DNA from: Roseibium sp.
Lineage (GTDB): Bacteria > Pseudomonadota > Alphaproteobacteria > Rhizobiales > Stappiaceae
Reading direction: 5' to 3'
Assembly: GCA_017643215.1 (NCBI GenBank)
Contig: JAEPNV010000003.1
Span: 62,001 to 126,000, forward strand
DNA length: 64,000 nt
A model generated the notes under the pieces. It had not been told where the DNA came from. It saw only the letters and a list, made by a program, of their open reading frames with translations, and made no database searches. The position numbers were made by a program, and so were the translations under genes. Position 1 is the stretch's first letter. Every line of letters starts with the position of its first letter. Shown piece by piece: positions 54,908 through 63,800 of this stretch.

Positions 54908-55118
54908 AAAAGTAGGATCTCCTAATCAATTTGGACATTATATAGCGAATCTAGGTTTCCAGTTGTTTAAAATCGGGAATAAAACTTCCCCTTTCAATTT
55001 ATAGACATGAAAATCTATCATAAGTTGTAAAAATTCCGTAGGGTTTTAAAATTTGACCCTTTCGACGAATTGGAGATGTGTTTCCCGGCGAAATGGGTCT
55101 CCAGTTCGCCCAAAGGGC

Positions 55119-55709
55119 TTAGGTCTGGGCAAAGCCGGCCAAGGCAACAACGGCCAGCATCGACAGCGCCATCGTGGCATTGATCAGAAAATGGCTGTTT
55201 TGCGACAGATCCAACCGGTGCAGCGTTGCACCGGCCGCAAGCCAGACAAGATGCACAGGGATCCAGATCGCATTGACGAGCGCGAACTTGACCACCGTTT
55301 CGATCAGCAGGCTTTCCGGATAAAAGGGAAAACCGGAAAAAAACGCTGTGTTGACCGCGTAGGCCTTCGGATTGATCGCCTGAAGCGCCAGCCCGCCACC
55401 GACACCGGGCGGACGTTCCGCGTGAATAAAGGCAATCCGGTTGCCGGAAAAGGCGATTTTTACCGCAAGGTACAAAAGGTAAGCCGCGGATGCGGCAAAC
55501 AGAATTTGCCTTAAAAACGGCACCTGAAACACGGCGGCCGCGATCCCGCTGACCACCGCAAGCGCGACCAAATTGGTCCCTATAAACAGTCCAACAACAT
55601 ACCAAAGCGCCGGGCGGGCCCCAAATCCGGACGCGACACCTGCCGTCGATAGGACGCCGGGACCGGGTGTGATCAACAGAAAAAAGACCGCGGCCGCGAA
55701 CGTGAGCAT
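55119..55709 (-). CDS. LysE-family amino-acid exporter
   Basis: A 196-residue membrane protein with six helices of the LysE/RhtB group. It opens '[20 protein letters not shown]', with the TPGP motif near residue 16-19, and has '[14 protein letters not shown]' and '[19 protein letters not shown]' (the family NPK motif). It should export an amino acid or related solute, identity unknown. ATG 55709 begins directly at the first helix; the longer in-frame form has a basic, non-conserved N-terminus. It is divergent from pgi. Confidence 0.88.
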   Translation of the reverse strand: MLTFAAAVFFLLITPGPGVLSTAGVASGFGARPALWYVVGLFIGTNLVALAVVSGIAAAVFQVPFLRQILFAASAAYLLYLAVKIAFSGNRIAFIHAERPPGVGGGLALQAINPKAYAVNTAFFSGFPFYPESLLIETVVKFALVNAIWIPVHLVWLAAGATLHRLDLSQNSHFLINATMALSMLAVVALAGFAQT

Positions 55710-55959
55710 GGCGCTCTTGATAATGGTTCGATGCCGGTGCCGCAATGGCGCTCCGGGGACCTTAGACGGTAAATACAGTTTCTCCGAAACAAGTCGTCCT
55801 GGCGGTCTATTGTCCAAGCGTTCGCCCGCGCGGCCCAAAGGCAGGAATGGCGTCAACACCACTCATGGGCTCTCCCAAGCCTTTGCCGCCTGTGCTATTG
55901 CCGTGCTGGCAGTTTTGCCAAGCCAATTCAATGTCCCAAATCAGCGTGAGGAAGCCCGT

Positions 55960-57594
55960 ATGGCACCGCCGGAAACACTCAAATCATTGGCCGATCACGC
56001 ACAGCACCTCCAGTCCCGACCGCTGCTTCAATTGTTCACCGAGGATCCCGATCGGTTCGGCTCGTTTTCAGCCGCCTGCGATGATCTGATACTCGACTAT
56101 TCAAAGTGCCATGTCGATGAAAAGGCGATGACGTTGCTGGCCGGCCTGGCAAATGAAGCCGGGGTCGAACAACACCGGTCTGACATGTTTTCCGGCGAAA
56201 AAATCAACCGCACCGAAAACCGCGCGGTCCTGCATACGGCGCTGCGCAATCGGACCGGCAATCCGGTCTATGTCGATGGCAAAGACATCATGCCGGATAT
56301 CGCAGCAGTACTTGCCCGCATGTCTTCCTTCGCCGACCGGATCCGTTCGGGCGAACTGTCTGGTGCGACAGACCAACCGTTTACCGACATCGTCAACATC
56401 GGCATCGGCGGATCCGATCTCGGGCCGGCGATGGCGACGCTTGCGCTGGCGCCCTATCACGATGGCCCCGCCCTGCACTATGTTTCGAATGTGGATGGCG
56501 CCCACATCACCGACACGCTCAAGGAGCTTGATCCGGCCACCACCCTCTTCATCGTGGCGTCAAAGACATTCACCACCATCGAAACGATGACCAATGCGCA
56601 GACCGCGCGCGGCTGGATCGCCGATGCCTTGGGTGAAGCGGCGGTCGGCGACCATTTTTGCGCCGTATCCACCGCGCTCGGCAAGGTCGCGGACTTCGGC
56701 ATCTCCGAGGCCCGTGTGTTCGGTTTTTGGGATTGGGTCGGCGGCCGCTATTCCATCTGGTCCGCAATCGGTTTGCCGCTGATGCTCGCTGTCGGTCCGG
56801 ACGCGTTCCATGAATTTCTAGATGGCGCGCACGCCATGGATACCCATTTTCAAAGCGCCCCACTCCTTGAAAACCTGCCGGTGCTGATGGCCCTGATCGG
56901 CATCTGGAACCGGGATCTGCTCGGACATGCGACACGGGCGGTGCTTCCCTACGACCAGCGCCTGGCCCGCCTACCGGCCTACCTCCAGCAATTGGACATG
57001 GAGTCCAACGGCAAGCGCGTGACGCTGGCCGGCGAAGACCCTGCAATGAACACCGGTCCGATCGTATGGGGGGAACCGGGCACAAACGGCCAGCATGCCT
57101 TCTACCAATTGCTTCATCAGGGCATGACCGTAATCCCGTGCGAGTTCATCGTGGCGGCCAGCGGACACGAACCCGATCTTGCGCACCATCACGATCTGCT
57201 CGTCGCAAACTGCCTTGCCCAATCCGAGGCACTGCTGTGCGGCCGGACGCTTGAACAGGCGCAGGACCAATTGCGCGACGCCGGCATGGCCGATGGGGAC
57301 GTGGACCGCCTCGCCCCGCACAAAGTCTTTCCGGGCAGCCGGCCGTCGCTGACACTCGTGTACGACCGGCTCACACCCTTTTCACTGGGCCGACTGATCG
57401 CGCTTTACGAACATCGCGTTTTTGTCGAAGGCGTTATCTGGCAAATCAACTCCTTTGACCAATGGGGCGTGGAATTGGGCAAGGAGCTTGCCACGTCTTT
57501 GCTGCCGATTGTGCAAGGGGAAGCGCCAGCCACAGACAAGGATTCGTCGACCAAGGGTCTGGTCGATCACATCCGGGCGCGACAAGGCCGCTGA
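55960..57594 (+). CDS. pgi: Glucose-6-phosphate isomerase
   Basis: A 544-residue enzyme interconverting fructose-6-P and glucose-6-P. '[19 protein letters not shown]' and the PROSITE-type '[19 protein letters not shown]' are Pgi signatures, along with '[19 protein letters not shown]' and '[20 protein letters not shown]'. Start ATG 55960 has a GAGGAAG site. In this context it feeds fructose-6-P from FrcK back to glucose-6-P for Zwf, completing a cyclic Entner-Doudoroff route. No gene is seen in the 289 bp after it. Confidence 0.96.
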   Translation: MAPPETLKSLADHAQHLQSRPLLQLFTEDPDRFGSFSAACDDLILDYSKCHVDEKAMTLLAGLANEAGVEQHRSDMFSGEKINRTENRAVLHTALRNRTGNPVYVDGKDIMPDIAAVLARMSSFADRIRSGELSGATDQPFTDIVNIGIGGSDLGPAMATLALAPYHDGPALHYVSNVDGAHITDTLKELDPATTLFIVASKTFTTIETMTNAQTARGWIADALGEAAVGDHFCAVSTALGKVADFGISEARVFGFWDWVGGRYSIWSAIGLPLMLAVGPDAFHEFLDGAHAMDTHFQSAPLLENLPVLMALIGIWNRDLLGHATRAVLPYDQRLARLPAYLQQLDMESNGKRVTLAGEDPAMNTGPIVWGEPGTNGQHAFYQLLHQGMTVIPCEFIVAASGHEPDLAHHHDLLVANCLAQSEALLCGRTLEQAQDQLRDAGMADGDVDRLAPHKVFPGSRPSLTLVYDRLTPFSLGRLIALYEHRVFVEGVIWQINSFDQWGVELGKELATSLLPIVQGEAPATDKDSSTKGLVDHIRARQGR

Positions 57595-57883
57595 ATAGAT
57601 CGGCGCAAGCCGGCCGCCACATTTTCGCCGCGCGGTCTTTTATATCCTACCGATCACTGCACACGCCAGCGGCCGGGCTAAAAGCATCAAACAAGGGAAA
57701 GCCGGACTTGACGAACAGGCTTTGGGGAGAAATCGCGAATTGCCGGACGTCACGAAGCGGACTAACCTCTTGGTATCGCAAACAACGGGCGCTTGCCTCA
57801 GAACGATTTGATCGAACTCATTGACACAACACTTTCGTCAAGCTTTGCCTTGAGTGACCAAAGATAAATGGGAGTCCCGAACC

Positions 57884-58156
57884 ATGAAAAGACTCATTCT
57901 CGTCGCGGCGGCCGGTTTGCTGCTGACCGCCTGCCAATCGGACAGCCAGCGTGACCGGGCGCTCGTCGGCGGCGGATTGGGCGCTGCCACTGGAGCGGTC
58001 GTCGGATCGGCCATCGATGGCGGCGGCGCCGGCGGTGCAATCGCCGGCGCGGTGATCGGCGGTGTCGGCGGGGCGGTCGTCGGATCCGCGACGACGCCGA
58101 AAAACTGCGTGGCCTACGACCGGAACGGCAATCCCTACCGGGTCGCCTGCCCGTAA
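57884..58156 (+). CDS. Glycine-zipper lipoprotein, copy 1 of 3
   Basis: A 90-residue lipoprotein. Signal peptide and lipobox 'LLTAC' give acyl-Cys at 17 (then 'QSDSQRDRALVGGG'). The mature part is a glycine-zipper ('GGGLGAATGAVVGSAIDGGG' then more GxxxG) that inserts in or spans the outer membrane in related YmgG/OmpA-like glycine-zipper proteins. It ends 'CVAYDRNGNPYRVACP' with two Cys. Copies 2 and 3 follow at 58204 and 58553. ATG 57884 begins the signal peptide. Confidence 0.85.
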   Translation: MKRLILVAAAGLLLTACQSDSQRDRALVGGGLGAATGAVVGSAIDGGGAGGAIAGAVIGGVGGAVVGSATTPKNCVAYDRNGNPYRVACP

Positions 58157-58203
58157 CGGACCTGATATATTAACTCTTCTGGACAAGCACCAAGGACAAG
58201 TGC

Positions 58204-58476
58204 ATGAAAAAGCTATTTTTACTCGGCGCAACAGCCCTGTTGCTGACAGCCTGCCAGTCCGACAGCCAGCGTGATCGTGCGCTCGTCGGCGGCGGCCTAG
58301 GCGCTGCTACTGGAGCGGTGGTTGGATCTGCGATTGACGGCGGCGGTGCCGGCGGGGCGATCGCGGGCGCCGTGATCGGCGGCGCCGGTGGCGCGATCAT
58401 TGGATCGGCGACGACACCCAAAAACTGCGTCGCCTATGATCGGTATGGCAACCCGTACCGGGTCGCCTGCCCGTAA
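58204..58476 (+). CDS. Glycine-zipper lipoprotein, copy 2 of 3
   Basis: A 90-residue near-copy of the preceding lipoprotein. It has the same lipobox 'LLTAC', the same 'QSDSQRDRALVGGGLGAAT' and the same 'CVAYDRYGNPYRVACP' ending, with a handful of substitutions mostly in the signal peptide. It starts 47 bp after copy 1. DNA identity is high over the mature region, pointing to a recent tandem duplication. Function is likely shared: outer-membrane glycine-zipper protein. Confidence 0.85.
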   Translation: MKKLFLLGATALLLTACQSDSQRDRALVGGGLGAATGAVVGSAIDGGGAGGAIAGAVIGGAGGAIIGSATTPKNCVAYDRYGNPYRVACP

Positions 58477-58552
58477 TAAAGACAGGACCGACGCAGGCCA
58501 AATGCCGCGATAGACTGTCGGTGATTCGACAATTCACCGACGGAGCCCTTGC

Positions 58553-58828
58553 ATGAAGCCAGGCTTGGCGGCCGCGGTATTGGCCCTGTTCCTTTCCGGC
58601 TGCGTGGCCAACACCGAGAGCCAGCGGGACCGGATGCTGATTGGCGGCGGATTGGGCGCCGCGACCGGCGCGGCAATTGGTACGGCTGCCGGGTCAACGG
58701 CGGGAGCAGCGGTTGCCGGTGCGGCGATCGGCGCCGTCGGCGGCGGCCTCATCGGCGTTGTGACGACGCCCCGAAGCTGTATTGCACACGACCCGGAAGG
58801 AACGCCCTACACGGTTGCCTGCCCCTAG
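58553..58828 (+). CDS. Glycine-zipper lipoprotein, copy 3 of 3 (diverged)
   Basis: A 91-residue lipoprotein with lipobox 'LSGC' and the same order of parts: 'ESQRDRMLIGGGLGAATGAA', a GxxxG-rich helix and a 'CIAHDPEGTPYTVACP' ending. It is clearly homologous to copies 1 and 2 but more diverged, so it represents an older duplication. It starts 76 bp after copy 2 and is followed by a strong terminator. Confidence 0.84.
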   Translation: MKPGLAAAVLALFLSGCVANTESQRDRMLIGGGLGAATGAAIGTAAGSTAGAAVAGAAIGAVGGGLIGVVTTPRSCIAHDPEGTPYTVACP

Positions 58829-58868
58829 ATCCGGTCCGGTTCAACGGAACAATCTTTGGTTCAATCAG

Positions 58869-58899
58869 GCCCTGCCAGGCTGTCCCGGCAGGGCTTTTT
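58869..58899 (+). terminator. Intrinsic terminator after the lipoprotein array
   Basis: GCCCTGCC (58869-58876) pairs with GGCAGGGC (58887-58894) across a 10-nt loop and is followed by TTTTT (58895-58899). This is a standard rho-independent terminator. It is plus-strand directed; the reverse strand has no T-run there. Confidence 0.88.
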
Positions 58900-58905
58900 G
58901 TCGCA

Positions 58906-60042
58906 TCACGCCGCCTGGCTCGCGGTGTCGGTGAGCGCCGTGACGGGATCGACATAATCATATCCAAGCGCTTCGGCGACGGCGTTGCATGTCACCTTTC
59001 CGGCGTGAACATTCAGGCCAGGCAGGAACAGTGGATCATCCAGCAGCGCTTGTTTTGGGCCCTTGTCGGCCAAGGCCAGCGCAAACGGCAAGGTTGCGTT
59101 GTTAAGCGCCGCGGTCGACGTTTTCGGCACCGCGCCAGGCATGTTGGCCACGCAATAATGCACGACATCATCCACGATGTAGGTGGGGTCGGAGTGGGTC
59201 GTCGGCCGCGAGGTTTCAAAACAGCCGCCCTGGTCGATCGCGACATCGACAAGCACCGATCCGGCAGTCATGCGCTTGACCATGTCGGCGGACACCAGCT
59301 TGGGCGCCGCCGCACCGGCGACCAGGACCGCGCCGACAACAAGATCCGCCGCAAGCACGTGCTGTTCCAGCGCCGCGCGGGTGGAATAGATGGTCTTCAA
59401 GGCCGGGCCGTAGGTCTGCGACAAGTCGGCCAGAACCGAAACATTGCGGTCGAACACGGTCACATCGGCGCCAAGGCCCAGCGCCATGGTGATCGCATGG
59501 GACCCGACCACGCCACCGCCGATCACGACGACCTTGGCCGGCGCCACGCCGGGCACGCCGCCGATCAGCGTTCCCGATCCGCCATGTTCCTTTTCAAGCG
59601 CCTTGGCCCCGGCAATCACCGACAGCCGTCCGGCGACCTGGGACATCGGCGCCAAAAGGGGCAGGCTTCCGTCAGCACCCAGCACCGTTTCATAGGCGAT
59701 GCACGTCGCCCCGGAGCGCACAAGATCCGCGGTTTGCGCCGCATCGGGCGCCAAATGCAGATAGGTGAACAGAATATGGTCGGGGCGGAGCATGGCGCGT
59801 TCGACGGCCTGCGGCTCCTTCACCTTGACGATCATGGTTGCGGCGTCAAAGACGTCCTTCGCAGAGGCTAGGATCTTCGCCCCGACTGCCTCATAGGCCG
59901 CATCATCGGCGCCGATGCCGGAGCCGGCCAGGGTTTCGACAAACACGTCGTGTCCATGCGCCACTATCTCTCGAACACTGTCCGGTGTCAGACCGACCCG
60001 GTACTCGTGGTTCTTGATTTCTTTTGGCACTCCGATCCGCAT
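58906..60042 (-). CDS. ald: Alanine dehydrogenase
   Basis: A 378-residue NAD-dependent enzyme interconverting L-alanine with pyruvate plus ammonia. '[19 protein letters not shown]' with the substrate-binding Arg/Lys residues and '[15 protein letters not shown]' (NAD fold) are Ald signatures; '[16 protein letters not shown]' precedes the fold. ATG 60042 has a GGAGGAAAC site. It is divergent from an Lrp regulator, with a perfect palindrome in the gap, the classic Lrp/AldR control layout. Confidence 0.95.
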   Translation of the reverse strand: MRIGVPKEIKNHEYRVGLTPDSVREIVAHGHDVFVETLAGSGIGADDAAYEAVGAKILASAKDVFDAATMIVKVKEPQAVERAMLRPDHILFTYLHLAPDAAQTADLVRSGATCIAYETVLGADGSLPLLAPMSQVAGRLSVIAGAKALEKEHGGSGTLIGGVPGVAPAKVVVIGGGVVGSHAITMALGLGADVTVFDRNVSVLADLSQTYGPALKTIYSTRAALEQHVLAADLVVGAVLVAGAAAPKLVSADMVKRMTAGSVLVDVAIDQGGCFETSRPTTHSDPTYIVDDVVHYCVANMPGAVPKTSTAALNNATLPFALALADKGPKQALLDDPLFLPGLNVHAGKVTCNAVAEALGYDYVDPVTALTDTASQAA

Positions 60043-60140
60043 GACGTTTCCTCCGCATGATTGTCCATTTGCGGTGTATTTTACGCCCCTTTTGTCCGCA
60101 TGTGCTTGCGTATATGCAGAGATATCGCCTAATCTTGCAA

Positions 60141-60168
60141 TATTATTCGACAAATTTATCGAATAATA
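60141..60168. promoter_or_regulatory. Perfect inverted repeat, probable Lrp/AldR operator
   Basis: TATTATTCGA (60141-60150) and TCGAATAATA (60159-60168) are exact reverse complements around an 8-bp AT-rich spacer. It lies 26 bp before the regulator start and about 100 bp before the ald start in the divergent gap. Position and symmetry fit an operator for the adjacent Lrp-type protein; binding is inferred. Confidence 0.8.
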
Positions 60169-60193
60169 GAATTTTATGTGAGCGAGTGATGTC

Positions 60194-60661
60194 ATGAAAC
60201 TGGATTTGATCGACCGGCGGATTTTGGACGTCCTCCAAGCGGACGGGCGCATGGCCAATGCCGATCTCGCTGACAAGGTCGGATTGTCGCCGTCCGCCTG
60301 TCTGCGCCGCCTCAGGGCACTGGAGGAAAGCGGGATCATCGACAAATATGTCGCCCTGCTCGATCAGCGGAAGCTCGGCCGGCGCATGGACGTGTTTGTC
60401 GAGATCTCCCTGGTCGGCCAGTCCAACGAGGTCCTGGAGGCATTCGAACGGGCCGTGGCGCGGTCCGATGAAATCATGGAGTGTTTTCTGATGGCCGGCG
60501 ATGCGGATTACATGATGCGGGTCACGGCCGCCGATCCGCTCGACTTCGAACGCATTCACCGCGAAGAACTCGCCCGTCTGCCCGGAGTGTTGCGGATGAA
60601 GTCGTCCTTTGCCATCCGGCCGATTGTCCGGCGCACGGCGTTTCCCATGGACACTGGCTGA
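60194..60661 (+). CDS. Lrp/AsnC-family transcriptional regulator (AldR-like)
   Basis: A 155-residue regulator with an N-terminal helix-turn-helix ('LDLIDRRILDVLQADGRMANADLADKVGLS' spread over residues 2-31, recognition helix 'SPSACLRRLRALEESG') and a C-terminal RAM domain ('LVGQSNEVLEAFERAV'). It is divergent from ald and 26 bp downstream of the inverted repeat. It probably activates ald in response to alanine and controls its own gene. Lrp proteins act as dimers to octamers. Confidence 0.93.
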   Translation: MKLDLIDRRILDVLQADGRMANADLADKVGLSPSACLRRLRALEESGIIDKYVALLDQRKLGRRMDVFVEISLVGQSNEVLEAFERAVARSDEIMECFLMAGDADYMMRVTAADPLDFERIHREELARLPGVLRMKSSFAIRPIVRRTAFPMDTG

Positions 60662-60762
60662 TCCGCAAAACCCGCCGTCCGCGAAACTGTCACCGGTCGA
60701 CCTTCCTGGGCCGCGGGTCTATAGTCCCCTTCCGCACTTGTCACCTTCAAGGAACTCCCACC

Positions 60763-61635
60763 GTGCCGACCTCCGTCACGCGTCTTTTGGACACGACGTT
60801 TCAGCTCGCCGAATGCCCCACCTGGGACGAGCGCACCGACCGGCTGTTTTGGGCCGACATCCAGGGCCGGGCGATCCACGCCATGGATTGGAACACGCGG
60901 GAGACCACCCAGTGGGTTTTCGAGACCGAAGTCGGGTCCTTTGGCCTTTGCGGGGACGGACGGCTCATCGTGGCGGTTTGGGACAAGGTCATCCTGTTCG
61001 ATCCGCAAACCGGCGATCGCAGCGTGCTGGCGGAGATCGAGCCGGACCTTCCCCACACCCGCCTGAACGACGGCAAGGTCGGCCCGGACGGCGCGTTTTG
61101 GGTCGGCACGATGGACATCAGGTCGCCGCGCGCGCCGATCGCAAGCCTCTACCGGATAGACGGATCAGGCGATGCCGCTCAGATCCGCAACGAACTCTAT
61201 GTCTCCAACGGCCTCGCCTGGTCGCCAGATAGCACGACCATGTACCACGCCGATTCAAGCCCGGGCTGGATCGAGGCTTACGCGTTCGATCCGGCAACCG
61301 GCGCGCTTGGCGCCAAGATGCTGTTTGCCCAGCAGGCCGACGACACCGGACGGCCGGACGGTGCGACGGTAGACGCTGCGGGCAACTACTGGAGCGCGGG
61401 CGTCTCGGCCGGCGTTTTGAACTGTTTCGCGCCGGACGGCAGCATCACAGCCGCGATCGCCCTGCCCTGCCCCAAGCCGACCATGCCGTGTTTTTGCGGC
61501 CCCGAGCTCGACCAGCTGGTGATCACCAGCCTGAAGGCGTCACCGGAGACGGACGACGGTGTTTCCGGCGCGCTCTATCTTGTCGACGGCCACGGCGCAA
61601 AGGGCCTTCCGGCCCATCGTTTCAAGACAGCCTGA
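60763..61635 (+). CDS. SMP-30/gluconolactonase-family lactonase
   Basis: A 290-residue six-bladed beta-propeller of the SMP-30/gluconolactonase/LRE family. Metal ligands of the family are in place: Glu17 ('AECPTWDE'), Asn149 ('YVSNGLAWSPD') and Asp199 ('GRPDGATVD'), with substrate-contact Arg100/Asn102 ('TRLNDGKVGPDG'). Start GTG 60763 follows AAGGA at 9 bp. Such enzymes hydrolyse sugar lactones. A phosphosugar lactone cannot be excluded, and it is the only lactonase candidate near zwf in this window, where pgl is missing. Confidence 0.88.
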   Translation: MPTSVTRLLDTTFQLAECPTWDERTDRLFWADIQGRAIHAMDWNTRETTQWVFETEVGSFGLCGDGRLIVAVWDKVILFDPQTGDRSVLAEIEPDLPHTRLNDGKVGPDGAFWVGTMDIRSPRAPIASLYRIDGSGDAAQIRNELYVSNGLAWSPDSTTMYHADSSPGWIEAYAFDPATGALGAKMLFAQQADDTGRPDGATVDAAGNYWSAGVSAGVLNCFAPDGSITAAIALPCPKPTMPCFCGPELDQLVITSLKASPETDDGVSGALYLVDGHGAKGLPAHRFKTA

Positions 61636-61656
61636 AACAGAACCGTCAGCGCGCGA

Positions 61657-62241
61657 TCACTTGTAACAGCGGGCCGAGACCGGCCGCCAGACCGCCTGCG
61701 CGTCGCGCACTTTGACCGTGCGGGTGACCGTTTTGTAGACCGCGGGCTGCTGGACCACATGCGAGGACGCCGCGCGCACCAGAACGCGCTCCTTGACCGT
61801 TCCGTAAATCGCCGGCTGACGGATGGCGACCCGGCCGCCGGGCTTGACCAGAACGGTCTGGGCGACCGTGTTGTAGACAGCCGGATGCTTGACCTTGCAC
61901 AGCACCTTCCGGCCCTTGCGGTATTGGTATTCCCAGCCAACGCTGGCTGGCCGGACCAGGACCTTGCGATGCTGGGTCTGATAGATGGGTGCGACGCTGC
62001 GATAGGTCACGCGCTCCGGCTGGACGACCACGCGTTTGGTTCTATAGCCGTAGACCGCGGGCTTCTTGACCACATGGCGGGTGGCCGGCTTCACGAGCAC
62101 CCGCTCGTGCACGGTCTTGTACGCGGCCGGCACGACAGCCTTTTCGTAACAGGAGAGCGCCTTTCCGCCGGCCCATGCCGGACCGGCAACAGCGAGACAG
62201 GCCCCAGCGGCCAGGGCCACCGATAAAACGGTTCGACGCAT
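61657..62241 (-). CDS. Exported repeat protein of about six PAVY-x-TV / VLVKP units
   Basis: A 194-residue exported basic protein. The signal peptide ends near residue 24 ('GPAWAGG'). The mature part is about six repeats of roughly 23-35 residues of the type P-A-(V/I)-Y-x-T-V-x-x-R-V-L-V-(K/R)-P-A-x-x-x-V-(V/I)-x-(K/Q), e.g. 'PAIYGTVKERVLVRAAS' and 'PAVYNTVAQTVLVKPGG'. Three Cys lie at the start, middle and end. I do not recognise a named family. Beta-rich repeats of this sort suggest a fibrous or surface-binding role. GGGGGAAG precedes ATG 62241. Confidence 0.8.
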   Translation of the reverse strand: MRRTVLSVALAAGACLAVAGPAWAGGKALSCYEKAVVPAAYKTVHERVLVKPATRHVVKKPAVYGYRTKRVVVQPERVTYRSVAPIYQTQHRKVLVRPASVGWEYQYRKGRKVLCKVKHPAVYNTVAQTVLVKPGGRVAIRQPAIYGTVKERVLVRAASSHVVQQPAVYKTVTRTVKVRDAQAVWRPVSARCYK

Positions 62242-62335
62242 CACACTTCCCCCACTCGCCTCCATGCCGCAGCGGCAGATTACGGGAAGTTAATGAAAGG
62301 TTAAAGAAAAATCCGGATTTTGCCTCATCGGACCG

Positions 62336-63121
62336 TCAATCCGCGTCGTAGTCCGTGTCCTCATTGATCACATGCCGGGCTTCCTCGGGGATCCAGGCGC
62401 CCCAACGCGGCTGCAAGTTATGATCGACCGATACCCGGTCATCGAAGACGAAGCACTCGCCCTTCCAGCGGCTTTTGTCTTCCGGGACTGTTTCCAGATA
62501 ATTCAGGATCCCGCCCTCAAGATGATAGACCTCGTCAAATCCGGACCGCTTGAGCAGGGACGTCGCCTTTTCGCAGCGGATGCCGCCGGTGCAGAACATG
62601 GCGACCTTCGGTTTTTGGGTCAGTTCCTTCGCGTTTTCCGCCCACGCGGGGAAGTCACGGAACGACTGGGTTTTGGGGTTCACCGCACCCTCAAACGTCC
62701 CGAAGGCGTATTCATAATCGTTGCGCGTGTCGATGACGACGACGTCGGGATCCTCAATCAGCGCGTTCCAGTCCTCCGGCTTCACATAGGTTCCAACGAC
62801 CTCGGTCGGATCAATGCCGTCGACCGCGAGCCGCACGATTTCCTGTTTCAGCCGCACTTTCATGCGCTTGTAGACATGCCGGTCGGTCCAGGATTCCTTG
62901 TGGGCTAGACCGGCAAGGCGCGGATCGGCCCGCAAGTGAGCGAGCACGTCGCGCACACCCGCCTCCGGCCCGCAGATCGTGCCGTTGATGCCCTCTGAGG
63001 CCAGAAGCAGGCTGCCGCGCACATTCCGCGCCGTGCAATAGGCCTTCAAGGGATCGCGGAGATCTTCAAAATCCTCAAGCGGCGTGAACTGATAGAGCGC
63101 GGCAACGAGAAACCGGAACAT
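62336..63121 (-). CDS. trhO: tRNA uridine-34 hydroxylase TrhO (YceA-type rhodanese)
   Basis: A 261-residue protein with an N-terminal acylphosphatase-like domain (about 1-95, '[11 protein letters not shown]') and a C-terminal rhodanese domain. The rhodanese loop '[16 protein letters not shown]' carries catalytic Cys177 and the extra Cys183 typical of TrhO. The family hydroxylates U34 of tRNA, giving 5-hydroxyuridine. It is a single gene, with the reb genes upstream on the same strand. Confidence 0.94.
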   Translation of the reverse strand: MFRFLVAALYQFTPLEDFEDLRDPLKAYCTARNVRGSLLLASEGINGTICGPEAGVRDVLAHLRADPRLAGLAHKESWTDRHVYKRMKVRLKQEIVRLAVDGIDPTEVVGTYVKPEDWNALIEDPDVVVIDTRNDYEYAFGTFEGAVNPKTQSFRDFPAWAENAKELTQKPKVAMFCTGGIRCEKATSLLKRSGFDEVYHLEGGILNYLETVPEDKSRWKGECFVFDDRVSVDHNLQPRWGAWIPEEARHVINEDTDYDAD

Positions 63122-63243
63122 GGCGGAACGGCAAGCAAACAGAGTGATCGGGAACGGTCCGCGCCCTCTATACCGCCATCGCCGCCCTTTTGAGAAGTCC
63201 GCAATTTATCGGAAAGCCGCCCGCCACTGCAGGGGAGTGAGGC

Positions 63244-63579
63244 TTATGCCGCCGCCTTCAGGGCCTTGAGCAGTTTCAGAACCTCTTCGTCGTCGGAGAC
63301 GGCGGACGCGGCGGTTTTGGCGGCCGGTGCGGACCGGGCCAGGGCTTCCAGGACCGCGATGAAACAGAGGACGTCACCGGCTATCGTTTGCTGCTTCTGG
63401 GCGGCGACGGCGTTTTCATACAAGATGCCGGTTGAGTGGGCCAGCGAGCCGTAAATGGCGGCCATGGCGACGCCAGGGCCCATGCCCGGCGGCATTGTTT
63501 CAATGTTTGCCGGCCCGGCGGGTTCGGATTGTGGATTGGTGGATGAACCAGTGTCGGTGGTGGTTTTCGCTTGCGGCAT
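63244..63579 (-). CDS. RebB-family R-body protein with divergent C-terminus
   Basis: A 111-residue protein. Residues about 33-66 carry the RebB core 'GVAMAAIYGSLAHSTGILYE', then 'NAVAAQKQQT', almost identical to the R-body structural protein. The N-terminal 30 residues are Pro/Ser/Thr-rich. After the core, the usual RebB tail is replaced by 'LCFIAVLEALARSAPAAK' and an acidic/Lys end. R-bodies are coiled protein ribbons that unroll on pH change. ATG 63579 has a GAGGAT site; an ATG three codons earlier is too close to it. It follows another reb gene at the window edge. Confidence 0.85.
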   Translation of the reverse strand: MPQAKTTTDTGSSTNPQSEPAGPANIETMPPGMGPGVAMAAIYGSLAHSTGILYENAVAAQKQQTIAGDVLCFIAVLEALARSAPAAKTAASAVSDDEEVLKLLKALKAAA

Positions 63580-63734
63580 GGGACACATCCTCTATCTGAC
63601 CGGCGCAGCCCGCCGGCCGACTTTGGAAACATCTGGCCCCTGCCGCGCGCGGTCTGCCTTGAAAGTGGCGATGACGGCGCGAATTCACGCAATAACACTC
63701 TCCATAGTTGTAGTAAAATGTCAAGACAACGCCC

Positions 63735-63768
63735 AAAAGCTTCGTCCCGGCTGGTCCGGAACGAAGCC
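63735..63768 (-). terminator. Intrinsic terminator of the edge rebB gene
   Basis: On the minus strand GCTTCGT(T)CCGG pairs with CCGG(G)ACGAAGC around a 5-nt loop (plus 63739-63767), followed by TTTT. It lies about 30 bp after the stop of the rebB gene at the right edge and before the next reb gene. Confidence 0.75.
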
Positions 63769-63800
63769 TAAGGGCGCGTTGTTGTATGTGCCGGCCGGGC

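Larger units (their letters stand above)
57884..58828 (+). repeat. Tandem gene triplication of a glycine-zipper lipoprotein
   Basis: Three homologous 90-91-residue lipoprotein genes lie head to tail with spacers of 47 and 76 bp. The first two are near-identical over the mature part. The block ends at the terminator at 58869-58899. Confidence 0.85.

Noticed and set aside
61657..62241. Possible CRISPR or DNA tandem repeat
   Set aside because: The repetition is at protein level with variable unit length and spacing. There are no identical DNA repeats with unique spacers.
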